Assembly: GCA_001939145.1 (NCBI GenBank)
Contig: LSRX01000803.1
Location: 149,613 to 213,612 of the forward strand
Source: Symbiodinium microadriaticum
Taxonomy: Eukaryota; Sar; Dinophyceae; Suessiales; Symbiodiniaceae
Length of the DNA stretch: 64,000 nucleotides
Reading direction: 5' to 3'
In this document: positions 20,601 through 32,976 of the stretch, piece by piece
How the letters are laid out: every line of letters starts with the position of its first letter
Position numbering within the stretch: position 1 is the stretch's first letter
The notes under the pieces: generated by a model
Database searches by the model: none
What the model was told of the DNA's origin: nothing
What the model saw: only the letters and a program-made list of their open reading frames with translations
Program-made: the position numbers and the translations under genes

Positions 20601-23600
20601 CAGACAAACCCAAAAACCGAGTTTCTGCTCGTCGGGAGCTGTGCGAAATGGACAGGTCTTCGAGCTGCCCTTGGATTGGCGACGAGAGCTGTGTGGAGGT
20701 GCACTTAGCATCGGCGCCGCTTGGTAGAAGCAGCGTCAAACCTGGCTCCAAAGGGGGCCGGTCTTGTGATGTTGCACACGCAGCCAAGCTCAGGTGGAGA
20801 TTGAACGCGCATAGAGAAGTTTGAGCAAGTTGTGAGCGGCTCGGATCATGGCTGTGTGTCGACTGCTTGCCTCCGACCCCCAGCTTTGCCCGTGACAGTT
20901 GGGGATCTCTGGTTGAACGGGGGTTCGATCAATGTGTCAGGCAAAGAATCACCATGGGTCGCCTTCCATCTCGACCCAGAGGACCGCGCGTTGACTCGTG
21001 GTAACATCTGATTGTGTGCTGCCTTTTTACAGTGGCCCCTGTACAGGGCGCGGGTCTGACGCGCCTCATACAGCAGAGCCGACTCAGGGGCACGTGCCGC
21101 GGCGGGGAAAGTCTTGTTTGGTTCTTTGGACGCAGCTCGTCATATCTGCCCAGGCCATTTCTGTACAGTATCTTTGGACGTGGCAAGCTGCGTGTTCTCT
21201 CAGAAAGAGGGACGCCGCAGGTCTCCCCAGTCGAGCCCTGGCTGCAAGGCCATGGCCGTCGCTCAGACCCCCATGTGCTAGCATCGCCGAAGCTATACAA
21301 GAAAGCGCAGGCGATGTGCAACAGCTCAAGTGCTTGCAGCCTCCGGCAGCTCAGGTATCTGTCCAGATGGAGATGATGGAGCTTTTGCTTTGCTTCCTGC
21401 CGCATGGGTGAAGCCCTGGGGATTGCAGCTGATCTCAGCCAGCAAATCGCAATTGTGCTGTATCCTTCATATGCCATTGCACCCCGTCTTCGCCCTGCAA
21501 GCGCCGGGCACCACAACTGCCTGCACCTAGCATGCATTTTCGAAAAACTCCCAACCTTTCAGATGATCGGAGAGACAGGGGAGGTTCAACAGAGGTGCCT
21601 CGAATCTCTGAAGGATCTGGGTAGGATGTGGCTTCAGCTGCCCAGCTGACGCATCTACTTTTCATACATGTGATCGAGATGCGTGGCCATCGGGACTATT
21701 GCAGTTTGTGAACTTACCGTCCAACCATCAGAGCAAGCGTAGCCTTGGCCCAGTCTCGGCTTGCATGTGACCTCGCTCTCCCAAAACTCAGTTGTAAAAG
21801 AATGAGGCATTACCTTCACGCTGACACTTCAGATCTAGGGATTCGGCCCTTGGCCCTTGGGAAGAGCTCCAATGCTGCCGCTGAGCTGGCGATGAGCTGC
21901 ACCGCAGGTGTCCGACCAGTGACCACCTGAGTAGCTCGTTAGCAGCCTCATGGCCACTCAGCGATTAGAGCTTCCTTTCGGCACGCACCTGTCAAGGCAA
22001 AGGTTTATTACCTGCACATCGGTTTGTCTTGGTTGGTTTTATCTGACCACCTGGATGCACACCGGAAGCCGCTTGTTCCCCGTGCAAGTCAGGCTTCTTT
22101 CTTTAGTATGCACAGGGCCGAAGTAGAGCATGCAGAGCAGCTTGTGGTTTTTTTTTGCGTGAATTTCGATTTGTGGGGCAGTCCGCTCGGGAGCCGCTGA
22201 CAGGGACGACTTGCCTTCTGTTGTCCAGTGGCCGTGTGCTCTCACGGAGGTGGCAGCACAAAGCTTCCGTGAAAACCTCCGTGGGGTATGGTGCCAAGCT
22301 GGAGCACCTAAGCAGTGCTCCAGTCCTTTCAATGCCGCTACTCCTGAACAGCTTGCTAGCTTGTGGCTGGGCCATGGCGGTCAAGGTCTCTGGTTCTCAA
22401 AAAGGGGTAACAGATTCAACGGTGCATCTCCGCCATAGCGCAACCTGTGGCTACGTCTGGGAGGCGGTAGAATGGAGAAAAGCTCCTGGTCTGTTTGAGG
22501 CTAGGGGTGCGCATCCCTTGCAGATAGAATTCAAGACCACTGTTCCGTGCCTGTGCCACGGTGGCACCTTGATCTAGCATTTTGGACGCAGCCGCAAGGA
22601 TGGAATGCAGGGTTGGGCACGAAGAGGGGGGGGGTGCAAATTCAAAAAATACGTTTGGAGGGACCTTTTCCTTGATTCCTTAACCTTTCGTGGTGCCCAG
22701 TGTCAAGAACCCTGCTCGGAGGCTACAGTGATGGCCCACCCATCCGACCGAGATAGACTTGACAGGTCGCGCGGCGGTGTCGTCAAGAAGTGTCCGCAGG
22801 CGAAAAAAAAGCTTGCGATCCAAGGAGGCAGAAGGCCCAAGCAACTCCAGGCGGAGCATAGGTGCAGCAGTCAGTCGGGAGTGAACGTGACTTTTGGCCC
22901 GAGGCACGTTCGTGCTATAAAGGTGCTGTCGAGCTCTTGTGCTGGTGTAAAGTGTCGAGATCCATAGGCAAAAGCTCTTGGATTCGCACCTCCGCGTGCA
23001 ATCCAACGCTTGTTTCCGAGACACATGACCATGGCAATGACAGGGCCTCTCCGCTGCAATGAGGTAGAGTTTGCAGGCATCTCACCACCCTCAAGCAATA
23101 CCGCCGTGGTCACACATCAGCAGCATGCAGAGCCACCACAGACCCTGTGAGATGTGGGGTTCCGAAGTTCCCGAGGCTGCAAAACCTGGATGTGGATCTA
23201 CTGCAGTGCATCTTACAGGCCCGATGGCTCTGCATGGGAGCCTCCCCTAAAGGCTTGCTGCTTGCCACAGGAGCTGGAGCAACAGGAGAGGCTAGCAAAC
23301 GAAGGACAGCTGCGCCTCTGAGGCATGTACTCAAGCTTCCCATTCAGTGTGTGATTGGGGCCGGGAGCAGGGAGCACTGGAAGTTGCCAGGCGCGCCCAT
23401 CCCACGCATACCCCGGGTGTCTCCAGTTCGGGTCGTCCTCGAAAGACTGAGGCTGAAGAGGCGACCCAAGTGCTTTTCAAGATCCGACTCTGGCTTTCAG
23501 GCCGGGGTTCTGACACGGGCTGACAGCTGGCAGCCGGAACTGCACCATCAGCCCAAGAAATGCAGGCCAGTTTTCAATTCTTTCAGAGTCGAGCTGTGAG

Positions 23601-24170
23601 GCAGATGCGGAGACCCAACTGCCTTCAGGCAGCAGCTTGCGATTGCTGCAGTGTCATCAAGCATTCGATACGTCCAGTGGGAAGGGCGGTAGCGTTGCAG
23701 AAAGCAGTGCGAGGCGGCGCGAGCGCTGCCACGTCCCCGCTTTCGAGCCTTCGTGGCAGCAGTAGTGCAGATGTCGCGATCTAGCAGTCTGACTCGGGCT
23801 ACTTTCTCATTTTGACTTGCATACAAACAAGACGTCAAGATTTTGGGTTCAACACAACGTCGTGCTGAGCCAGGTGCTGTTGAGCTACTCTTAGCTGACA
23901 ACAAATGTTGTGAAGGCTGTGGTGGTTGAGATTTCGACAGTAGACTCAGTAGAAGTTTGCAGGTGCACATCGCAAAAATAGTTGGAGGAGATAGGCAAGG
24001 AGGATGCATCAACAGACTCATGCCCCAGCCCACGGACAGTACGTGTTGTGTTACTGCAACGAAACCGGTGTGCTTAGTTACCTAGTTTTACGTCTTACGT
24101 GAACCCAGCTGCGCACCTTTCGCAGCAGTGCACAACGCTCTGTGTTGCTTACTGGCTGACCGGAGCGGCC
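17688..24170. other. Long stretch without a securely recognised gene
   Basis: Several plus frames are moderately protein-like. 18321-18944 (207 codons) has a Ser/Pro-rich part and ETLSDYLGFELRVSVGV; a second frame from ATG 18430 (MAATLDDTVLAQCIL..) overlaps it. 21270-21350 contains SIAEAIQESAGDVQQ. 22155-22577 (140 codons) has no start Met. 22605-22967 is Lys/Arg-rich. No domain was recognised in any. A G homopolymer lies near 22612-22620. No transposon or RNA gene was seen. Confidence 0.2.
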
Positions 24171-24290
24171 ATGTCAACGGCATCTCCTGCTACTCCATCC
24201 ATACCAGTCGAAGATCGAGTCTCCCACGAGACTCTTGTCGAGACCGTCAAATCTCAGCAGAGGAGCAGCGACATCGCCAGAGAAGGCTGA
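24171..24290 (+). CDS. Possible first exon of the FkbM/oxygenase gene
   Basis: ATG 24171 opens a frame MSTASPATPSIPVEDRVSHE and continues with LVETVKSQQRSSDIAREG before a stop at 24288-24290. It is on the right strand about 180 bases before the open frame of the methyltransferase, which itself lacks a Met for its first residues. A short intron between them, with acceptor somewhere near 24450, would give a complete N terminus. The join was not proven. Confidence 0.3.
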   Translation: MSTASPATPSIPVEDRVSHETLVETVKSQQRSSDIAREG

Positions 24291-24471
24291 GGGTTTGGGG
24301 TGTTGTGGTTTAGGGCCTATTTCGGGCTTTTTGGTTTGCAATACGATAGTGTGAGCGTTTCTTCTTTGATATTTACGGTGGGGTTGTCTGCATGGTTTCG
24401 AAGGCTGGCGGCACTACTGCGGTGCACTCGGGTCCGGAATCCAGGACCCAGCAAAGCACAGGCCCGAATTC

Positions 24472-26109
24472 TTGCTGGAATTTTTGACCTTGCTGAAGTC
24501 CGAGAAGGTTCCCAGACAAGAAGAGAATCTCGAGCCACGCCTCGTGCGGAGCTGCTGCCCTTCCCTTGGTTCTGGCCAGCTGGAGCTTTTCATGCCTGAG
24601 AGCGAAGTCAGCGTACTGAAAGATGTGGTCAATTCCAATTGCTATGGCTTCGCCCCCGGGAAGGCTTGCATTCTGTGCTCTGGTGACGTCGTGCTTGATG
24701 TTGGAGCACATGTTGGCACAGCATCAGCTTTGGCATTGAAGACTCCCGGTGTTGCCGTGGTATGCGTGGAGCCACACCCTCTGACATTTGGCCTGCTATC
24801 GAAAAACCTAGCCGGTCCCAGGGTCACGCTTCTAAATCAGGCGCTGTCTGACGCATGTGCTGAGCGAGAGCTCTATGCACACCGAGGTACGAACAATCCC
24901 TCTCGCCTTTTTTTTGCTTCCCTCTTCGCCACACGCAGTCATGCAGATGCTACAATTCCAGTACAGTGCGTCACACTACAGGACCTCATCGTGAAGTACA
25001 GCCCCTCGGTCATTAAAATTGATGCCGAGGGGGCAGAACGGTACGTGGCATCAATCAAGGACTTTGGAGCCGTCAGGCGGCTGGTGGCAGAGTGGGATTG
25101 GGCCCACAACCGCCACGAGGACACCTGGAGAGATGCCAGGAAGACGCTGGAGTTGCATGGCTTTAAGCTCACCATTCGCGGCCGCATGCCTGACTTTGAT
25201 TCTAGCGGGAGCGCAATCCTCACGGATGCACGCTGCAAGAAGAGGGGTAACACAGGAATGATTTTCTTCGCGGCCCGCAAGCCCAGCAGTATCGAAAAGG
25301 CGCTAAAGAGCTTTGGCTACGTTTCGAGCTTCCCCGAGGAAGCCTGTGGGAGTGAGTCAGTGGAGGGAGAACTCCAAGCATTCGCCCAGCCCCAGCTGTC
25401 CTCGCAGCTTGAGGCTTTGTCGATAGAGCAACTGGAGCAGCGTTTGTCAGATTTTGGAGAAGACTTGCGACCAGTTGCTCCGACCGAGTTTTTCGTCATG
25501 GGCTTCAAAGAGCGTCGGCGAGCTGAGCTGGTCCAGGCGCTGTGTGAGGCATACAAGCATCAGCCACGGACATTCGAAGCGTCTGCGGGCATCCCACTCC
25601 AGCCAGAGGCTCTAAGTCGCCTGCTAACAGCACTAAGGCATCTCAAGTTTGAGGAGAACGCCCGGCCAAGCGTTCACGCATCAGGCTATGTTGTTCTGAA
25701 GGCGGCGCAGGCCAAGAAATTTGCAGGGTCTTGGGGGGAGGAGCGTTCGCTCGGTGAATTGTGGGCACTGGCCGAAGAAGTGCTACGCGGAGCATCTCCC
25801 AAAGCCGCAGCCTTCCACTTTACGGCCATGGCGGTAACCAAGAACTTCCGAGGGAGCCCACACATAGATCAGAACGATCTCTCGGTGCAGTATGCACTGT
25901 CCACAGGAGATTTTGCAGAGGGCGGGTCACTGTGTGTTGAAGAAAATCCCAATCTGGTTCGTGTGTTGGACACACGCAACCGTTTGGCCTGCATTGATGG
26001 TCGATTCCCCCACTGGGTCTCTGGCTACACAGGCGAGCGGTACTCTATCATCTACTACCGTACTTCGGGTGAATACGATCCGCCAACGCACGCTGTGCAT
26101 CCCATCTAA
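24472..26109 (+). CDS. FkbM-type methyltransferase fused to a 2-oxoglutarate/Fe(II) oxygenase
   Basis: One intronless frame codes two enzymes. Residue numbers are from 24472. The N-terminal half is a class I methyltransferase of the FkbM family: motif I VVLDVGAHVGTA (24688 on), VCVEPHP (24763 on), and the family's IKIDAEGAE (25012 on). FkbM proteins methylate hydroxyl groups of small molecules or sugars. Residues about 315-370 form a charged helical linker with ALSIEQLEQRL and ERRRAELVQAL, somewhat SAP-like. The C-terminal third has oxygenase metal ligands HID (25861-25869) and FPHW (His codon 26011-26013), with Arg in GERYS (26038-26040) for 2-oxoglutarate. The first in-frame ATG is 24592; the frame is open further upstream. 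No signal peptide. The substrate of neither half can be read. Confidence 0.88.
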   Translation: MLEFLTLLKSEKVPRQEENLEPRLVRSCCPSLGSGQLELFMPESEVSVLKDVVNSNCYGFAPGKACILCSGDVVLDVGAHVGTASALALKTPGVAVVCVEPHPLTFGLLSKNLAGPRVTLLNQALSDACAERELYAHRGTNNPSRLFFASLFATRSHADATIPVQCVTLQDLIVKYSPSVIKIDAEGAERYVASIKDFGAVRRLVAEWDWAHNRHEDTWRDARKTLELHGFKLTIRGRMPDFDSSGSAILTDARCKKRGNTGMIFFAARKPSSIEKALKSFGYVSSFPEEACGSESVEGELQAFAQPQLSSQLEALSIEQLEQRLSDFGEDLRPVAPTEFFVMGFKERRRAELVQALCEAYKHQPRTFEASAGIPLQPEALSRLLTALRHLKFEENARPSVHASGYVVLKAAQAKKFAGSWGEERSLGELWALAEEVLRGASPKAAAFHFTAMAVTKNFRGSPHIDQNDLSVQYALSTGDFAEGGSLCVEENPNLVRVLDTRNRLACIDGRFPHWVSGYTGERYSIIYYRTSGEYDPPTHAVHPI

Positions 26110-27077
26110 TGCCACGAAGTTGGTCGCGATGCTGATGCCGTGGTCGACCTTCAAGAAGGAGATGTTGCGGTTATGCATGCTGAAGTTTGCCGACCGCGAT
26201 GAACTTGACCGATGTGCCCGAGGCCGTTGGAGGGCAACGCCGGGTTAGGAAAGAGCTCGATGCAGGCGACGTGCAACGAGCACCATGGATAACAGATGAA
26301 GAGCGAGCTCCTTTCATCCATGTCCTTGAGCACAGGATGCGAAGACACCATGGAAAAGAGAAGTCGAAGCTTGTCACTCGGAACCTCTCAGTAAGCGGCG
26401 AATCTTGCTCAGGTTTGCCGCCGGCTGCAGACCGGCTGCCTGCCATCCCATTGGCGCTGTCTGAATGCCACTGGATCTGGGCAGTTGAGTGTGTGTTGGG
26501 TCGACTTTCCGGCGAGACCGATTCGTCGCTGTTTGCATCATGCGCTCCTGTGCCCAGGCCTGCCTCCATCTTTCCCGGTTGGCCCACCGACTCTCGCAAC
26601 AGCATTCAGAGCAAATGCTGTGTGCAGTTTTGACCGTCCAGCGCGGACAGGTTCTACACGAATCGCGCCACATGTTGTAATGGCATCGAGAGTCTAGCAG
26701 AGTTTCGGATGCGGAGTTTCGGAGTTTTCGTGCGAGGAGATGATGTCAGGTTTACAGCAAGATTCTACCCTGCGAGCCCCGCAGATTGAGTGTTAGTTCG
26801 AGCCCCATTAACTCATTCGGCCTATGCCAAGTTAACGAACAACTAACACAAACAGTTTGCGAGCCTCAGCCCGGTTGAGTGCATGTTGCTGCCTGTGAGG
26901 CCCGGACTGGAGCTGCCAGTTGGCGAGGTCGGGAGGTTTTTGTTTAAACGTGCTGGGATGGGAGTGCCCAGCCGGTAGATGTGAGAGATCTCACAGCCAC
27001 ATCTGCCTCTCGATCTCCCTCCCTCCCTTCCTCCCTCCTCACGGTGTCAGAGCCAAGGCGGATCGTGTCGGCACAGT
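26110..27077. other. Stretch 3' of the fusion gene, no secure gene
   Basis: A plus frame at 26187-26633 (148 codons, from MNLTDVPEAVGGQRRVRKEL) is moderately protein-like in its first half, but a minus frame at 26171-26605 is similar. A CT-rich tract lies at 27011-27040. Confidence 0.25.
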
Positions 27078-27593
27078 TTGTGGTGTCGGTGCTGCAAAGG
27101 GGATGGAGGCAGAAGCGGCCATCGAACCAACGAGCACATCCTGGGAATGGACGATTTTGACACGCAGCTGATTGTAGGCAGTAGGTCAGTAGATGCATTG
27201 AAGCCAAGCCGACAAAGACAGCCGCCTCTTTCTGAGTATCCGCTGCCACCCCAACCAACTCAGGAATCCCAATGCCAAGTTCAAGGCCAACTGTGGATGC
27301 CCATTGGTTTCGAACCCCTTCAGCCTGGCCGGCTTCAATGACATGCGCGCGCCGCATGGCTGCCGAGATACTATTCTTTATGCAAGTTTATGAGATCAAG
27401 TTCGTAACACGAGATGGAATTTCGCAGTCAAGACTTGGATGGAAACTTCCCTTCGTCGGGATTGGGATATGCCCCTTCGCTCGCTGAAAGAGATGGTGCC
27501 CAGCTCAGGATCTTCACGCCGGGAACCCTCTGGCAAAATGCGCAGCCAAAGGATCCCAAGAAGCACAGGAAGGACAAGGCCCGTCTCCTGTGA
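27078..27593 (+). CDS. Small multi-exon orphan gene
   Basis: Function not recognised. Three plus-strand segments read clearly as protein. The first (about 27127-27185) codes NEHILGMDDFDTQLIVGSR. The second (about 27263-27380) codes NPNAKFKANCGCPLVSNP, then FSLAGFNDMRAPHGCRD. The third runs from about 27414 to the TGA at 27591-27593: MEFRSQDLDGNFPSSGLGY, then LRIFTPGTLWQNAQP, ending in a Lys/Arg-rich tail (KHRKDKARLL). The order and short spacing suit one gene with two introns, but the exact splice sites were not fixed. Three Cys in the middle segment could bind metal or form disulphides. The basic end suggests a nuclear or RNA-linked role, which is a guess. Confidence 0.45.
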
Positions 27594-30500
27594 GGGGAGG
27601 GCCTAGGCAGGGGTGCAGGACAGCGCGCCTTCATGCGCCTTCGCTTCTTGCCGTGATGTCATTTCTACACATGAGCCTTCTCCACCGAAGGGGAGCTTTC
27701 GGCTCATACTCTGCTTTGCTGACCTGTTCCGGTGGGTTTAGAGCGGGGATTCGCACCCCAAAACGTGGACAAAAGCCGGTCTTTTGGAACGGCTGTTTTG
27801 GTTTCGAAACGGAGGCACCCGTGATTCTCGTCATGCTGGTGGCTGGCTTTCTTGTGAAAATGTGGATGCGTAATGCCCATGACCTTTGTGATGCTGACAC
27901 TGTGGTGTTCCTGCGCAACCTTGCGCCGAGGTTTGCTTGGATGATCCGCACCGATGCATCCTTCTGCCATGCAGAACAAGCCCCGCGTGTCACTGCTGTA
28001 GGAGCTTTCGTCTCCCCCTCCCTCCCCTGCGCTTTGTTGCGAAACGGACGCTACTGACAGCGCGGCACGTCCCATGAAGAACAGGAAACCCGTGACATTC
28101 TGACCATAATGCGCTCAGCTTCGGTCCTTCACGACTTTAAGACTGGGGCAGACTCGCGGAGTCAAGAAAAGACGTCTCCGAGCAGGTTTGGCAAAAAGGA
28201 TGTCGCTACGGATCGCTTCAGCTGAAGTTCAGCAGAAGGCCGAGTGTCCTGGCCCCAGCCGAATGCACTGTGGCAACTTGTGTGCGTCGTTCTTCATGTG
28301 CTTCAAGCACCTTTGTGCATGCCGTTGAGTCATGCTTGTCAAAAGGCAGAGCAGATCAGCATCTACTTCAACATCGGCTCGTGTCGGCTCGGTCCACTTT
28401 CTGCTTCTGCGGAGCACTGCACGTCTCAGGCTCGATCTTTCAGTGCTGAGAGGTCCCAGATCTCTGAAATTGTCTCTTTCGGAGGTTTGTGAGCTCAGTA
28501 TGGACTGGCGCTCCCACGTGGACAAAGGGAGTTCGCTGGCGATTGGTGTGTCTCAGCCGACAAAGACCACAGAGCCTGAGCCTCGATCCGAGCCTTTTTG
28601 AGCCAAGGTCGAGGTTCGGGCAGACTGAGCCGGCAGCTCGCAGCAAAAGAGTGTCGGAATCAATTTGAGAGCCTTTCTGCTCCACGCGCAAGTGAGTGCC
28701 CTTTCCACAATGTGTGGATAAAGTCTCGTCGAGGCCCCTATGATGTACAAGAGTATCGAGGGCCACCCCTGTTTGCTTCTTGGCCGTTAAAGTCTGGAAG
28801 CGCAGTACTTCCAGGCCTCCGGGGTGAAGGTAACAGAAGAATCATAAGACAGAAACCTCGTCCGGGCTGTCGGCGACAAGCTTCAAGGTAATGGCCGAAA
28901 GCAGCCACCGGATGTTCCGACAAGCACTGCGCTTGCTTGGTCCGCACCTTACAGTCAGCTTTTCGGCATGGCACATTGAAAGTCTTAATCTGTGTCTGCT
29001 CTCGACCGAGGTGCACCCATTGTCTAGGGCTGCGAGGTGCCACTTAACACCGCTTGATGCACGACCTGTGAGGCTTTTTCTGTATCACCGGGCCAGTCAC
29101 GTCGGAAAGAACAAATAAGCTTTGCATCTGGGGCATATCTGGGATTCTCGAACTTTTTCATGTAGAGGTCTTTCTTCCGCAGTGTATGTGTGTGTGTGTG
29201 CGTGCTGAACTCCACAATCTGTTTGAAGGAGCTGTGTAGCAGCTTAGCAGACATCAAGTCGAGAAAGAGTAAGCATGAACCTCGACCTCTTCCAGGGGCT
29301 CAAGAGCCGATGACGTGGCTGGCAAGTAGAGCAAAGAGCCTCTTACAGAATCCGAGAATTGAGTGGCGACGGGTGCTTCAAACAGATCAATGATCAACAC
29401 AATGACTGCTTCTGCCTACGATTTTGAAGCCCCCGTTTGTCATGCGGACGCTTCTGCAAGGTTCGCGGGAATGCATGGTGGCTTGTGAATGTGGTCCGTA
29501 TGGAACCAGTGCCGAGTGTCGTCCCAAAGACATGGGTCAACTCCGGCTGGTTCAGCTCGATCATGGGAAGGATAGCTGGCGCTATCGCCATGGGCCCTGC
29601 TGCGCCTGCAGATTCCCGTAGCTTTAACTATGCAACTTCCAATCGTTCTTGGTCAGGTAAGATCAATATCAGCCTTGAAAAAGCAAGCCATCACGTCCCG
29701 ACGCCGCTTCCAGAACCCTGCATGCTGGCCATTTTGGTGCGAAGATGGGGCCGGAAAGGCTTCGATCCCTTGCTCAACTGGCTTCAGTAGTTGACTTGGG
29801 ATGTTCTAAGTCGGCAGGTGATGCGCCCACATAGGGTCACACACGCCCGAATAGCTTCGTTTCTGCTGACCTTCCTCGCGCAGTAACGCCATGCGCTGTA
29901 AAGGCTCTCGTGCACATGGATGCTTCTGCCCAAAGAGGTTTGGCCGGCTTTTCAAGCATGTCCCCGATGACGTGGCGATCCAAACATGTCAGAACAGTCC
30001 TCAGCCCGAGCCCGGTGTCTTCTCTGATCGAAGTCGCCAGTCGCCTCGTCGAAAAGGACTCCAGGCCGCGTCAAATGCGCGGCTGCTTCCGGCTGGGCTG
30101 TCCGTCATCTCCATGAGCTCCCGGAAGTTAATAAGTGGAGGATGGCCTGCAGCCCCCGACGCGAGGCATCAGCTAGGTGGCTCAACGGAAATTTACGCAG
30201 TTTCAGCTGAAGCCTCCGTGTCTAGACGCTTGGAAGATGTATCCGAAAAGGCCCCGAGCTTCGGGCAGGGCAAAAGCGCTTGCGATGTCTCATTCCCGCC
30301 TTTTCGAGGGGCCGGCGAAGTGGTCGCATTCGCTGCCCTAATGGTGTCAGGTGTATCCTGACAGCGCCTCTACCAGCAGCTTAAACGAAAAATGCGTCGA
30401 CCCTTCGCAAGAGTCAGTGGGCATGCATGGGCGTGTTATTTTCCTGCACTGGGTGATGATGTTCTCGCGAATTACTGGTACAGGGCTAGCTACAAATCCA

Positions 30501-30985
30501 ACGCAGCTGGCTGAGCCAATCAGCTGAATCGTAGCAGATAGCTGAGCTTGTGCTGTTTGCCCTTGTGCTCGCGGCATGATCCCTTCACGGTTACGGTTGC
30601 AGAAACACTTTCTCAAAGTCTTGGGCGTGGAACTTCTACGGTTTCCAGCTTCAGATGCATTCAACACAAGAAATACGAGCTCAAGCCAGCGATTCATCTA
30701 CTCGAACACTAAGACACTAAGGCGCAGAGGCCAAAAGGTGGTACCCGGCCCTTTACACTGGCGCTGATCCCAAAAGATGGCTGATCCAGATGCGTCAGAG
30801 ATCCTGGAAGTCAGGCGTGGGAAGCTGCGACGAGCATGGAGACACCTTGGCTTTGTCGGCAAGTGTTGCTGTGGCCTTGCTGTGGCCCTCGAGCGAACGG
30901 CAAGTCACATGCGCCTGCAGAGCAAGGTTTGCAGGTCGTCTATAAGGTCTCGTAGTACGTCGTAGGCGACGTCGACCTATCTGCT
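27594..30985. other. Long stretch without a securely recognised gene
   Basis: Plus frames at 29437-29790 (with PSVVPKTWVNSGWFSSIMG) and 29891-30361 are moderately protein-like but have overlapping rivals in other frames. A short TG repeat lies at 29184-29201. Minus frames around 27631-28075 overlap a plus frame without a clear winner. No family was recognised. Confidence 0.2.
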
Positions 30986-30989
30986 TGCC

Positions 30990-32870
30990 TTTGTACAGGC
31001 AGGCTCTGGCCGAGGAGCGGGCGCTGCGCCAGGCTCTCGAGGTCCTCGGCAGAGGGTCTGCCACACCATGGGGCCTTAGGGATGTGGGATGTTCGCTGCG
31101 GCTTCGTAGCAGGCAGACCTACAAAGATCGGCGCAGATTGGTCAAGAGACACTCGGCTGCGCGAGTCGTGTGAGAGGCCAGCACCATGAGGGGCCAAGAG
31201 GCATCCGCACTTCACAGTGCCAGGCATAGTCTGCAGGCCTTAAGCCTTGGAATGCAAACTAGAAGCGACAGGTCGTGACGGGGCCCGCATCTGCAAGAAA
31301 GCAATAGCAATCTAAGGCTTCTTCTCAAGAACGAGGCGGTCCATGCATTTGGCTTCCATTTGCCATATCTTGCCTGTGCTGTGCAATGTTGTGCAGGAGT
31401 TGGAGCAGGTAGCCTCCTGGCAGCACTTGCAGGGCTGGTGCCCAAAGCCAGACTGATGAAGATCTTAGCCTCTCGCTCAGGTGAAAGAGCATGCAGAGAA
31501 GACTGCGCAAGTGGCCAGGAGGTCCCCAAAAGAGCTGGTCCCAGGAGCCTCCCGACACTGCAACGTGCACAATGCTGTGTTCCAGGGCATCTGTGGAGCC
31601 TCTCCGGCGAGCCTGCACGGTTCCACTTGGGCCAAAGGAGGCGCTGCGAGAGCAGAGCCAGAGCAACGCAACGGGCGTCACCTCAACGCAGCAAGAGCTT
31701 TTGTAAGAAAGTCCAAGCCTTTCTGGAGCACAGGGAAGGCAGAAAGAGAAGGGGAGCTCGGGCCGGGAATGTGCCATACAGGGCCTCGGAGGCTTTCGCA
31801 AGGCTTGGGAACAGCGCGGGTTCAAGCCATTGCGCTTGCTTCGCAGAGTAGATGCCGACTTTCAAAAAGATGCCAGGCTTTCTGGAACGTTTGAGTAACT
31901 CTGAAAAGGCAAGTTGCTAGACAGAGCATGAGACGCTTATCTTATCCGGCGTGACAGCGGCCAAAATTCACAGGCCACAGCAGAGGAGGAGGAGAGCGAC
32001 AGCGAGCTGCCAACGTGCGGTCCTCACTGGGTAATTAGTTGGACCCGGCGACCAGTCGGTGTGTGAGAGCGCACATTGGAGTTGGGCCTGGCAGAATCGC
32101 ATGAAGTAGAAGGTCTCTCATGTCTCTGCGTTGTGAGTCGATTCCTTCATATTCGGAGTTCTGAACCTTTCTGCGCGCGCAGACAAAAACACAACTCCTA
32201 CAAGGGTTGTCTGCTCGTCTTCTCGGTGCCGTTACTCTTGTAGGCCTCAGCTTCTGCGGCGCGGGAGACGGGCTGGTAAGACAGTAATGGTGGAGGACGG
32301 GAACTGGCTGTTGAGCATGTGGGTCGTGCAAGCTGTGAGAGTTTGCACGCAATCTCGGAAGGAGCTGATGTCGGCCAACCTAAGTCTCCACGACGACCTC
32401 ATGCGCTTAAAAGACGAGCAACCCTGGCTGCACCTATGACTGGCCAGAGCCTATGTATTGGCCAGAGTTCGCCAGTTCCTTCTTGAGATTGGGTAGATCC
32501 GAGTCCTAGGGTCAGGAATTGGCAGCCTGAGGCAACGGCAAGCTGGCTTGAACGATTACGTAGAGGCACGCGAGGAAGGCATCCAAAACGTCGACGAGGA
32601 GGAAGGCAACCTTGTGAACGAGCTGCAGCACCGTGCCACTTGGTCACGCCCAGTCAGCTAAATTGACGACCGTATGGCAGGGGTGATTCATTTGGCAAAA
32701 AGTTGGTGTAGGAGATGACAGGCGTGCAGATAGACAGGATTCCCTGAATGCCCGCACGGTTCAGGTCTCTGTTTTGGAGTCAGGGAGGAAGCAGTTGCAG
32801 AAAGAGCTCGGTGCCAGCCAGGAGAAGGCTGGAATGTGAATGCGCAGCAAGCACAGGATAGCAAAGCGGT
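30990..32870 (+). CDS. Candidate multi-exon coiled-coil protein, upstream block
   Basis: Short plus-strand segments have strong coiled-coil composition: QALAEERALRQALEVLGRG (30996 on), VKEHAEKTAQVARR (about 31480), SRKELMSANLSLHDDLMRLK (about 32355-32415), GSLRQRQAGLNDYVEA and EEGIQNVDEEEGNLVNELQ (about 32520-32630), and VLESGRKQLQKELGASQEKA (about 32770-32835). Charged residues and Leu recur at heptad-like spacing. They are separated by intron-sized gaps and sit on the same strand. The protein would be structural or cytoskeletal. No splice join was proven and no family was recognised. Similar exons follow ALG8 at 35.1-36.0 kb, so one gene could run around ALG8. Confidence 0.35.
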
Positions 32871-32976
32871 TGGAGTCGCATGCGCGTCCTTCGAGTCCGC
32901 AGCACCTTTCGGGGAGCGACGGTGTCCGACATGGTCGGCGTATTAATTCGGATTTATTAGCAGCATCGCTCAGTGG

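Noticed and set aside
20929-21537. 202-codon minus frame
   Set aside because: Composition is uneven, no domain is recognised, and short plus-strand segments over the same bases read as well or better.
23147-23599. 150-codon plus frame
   Set aside because: Weak protein character and no domain; left in the unassigned stretch.
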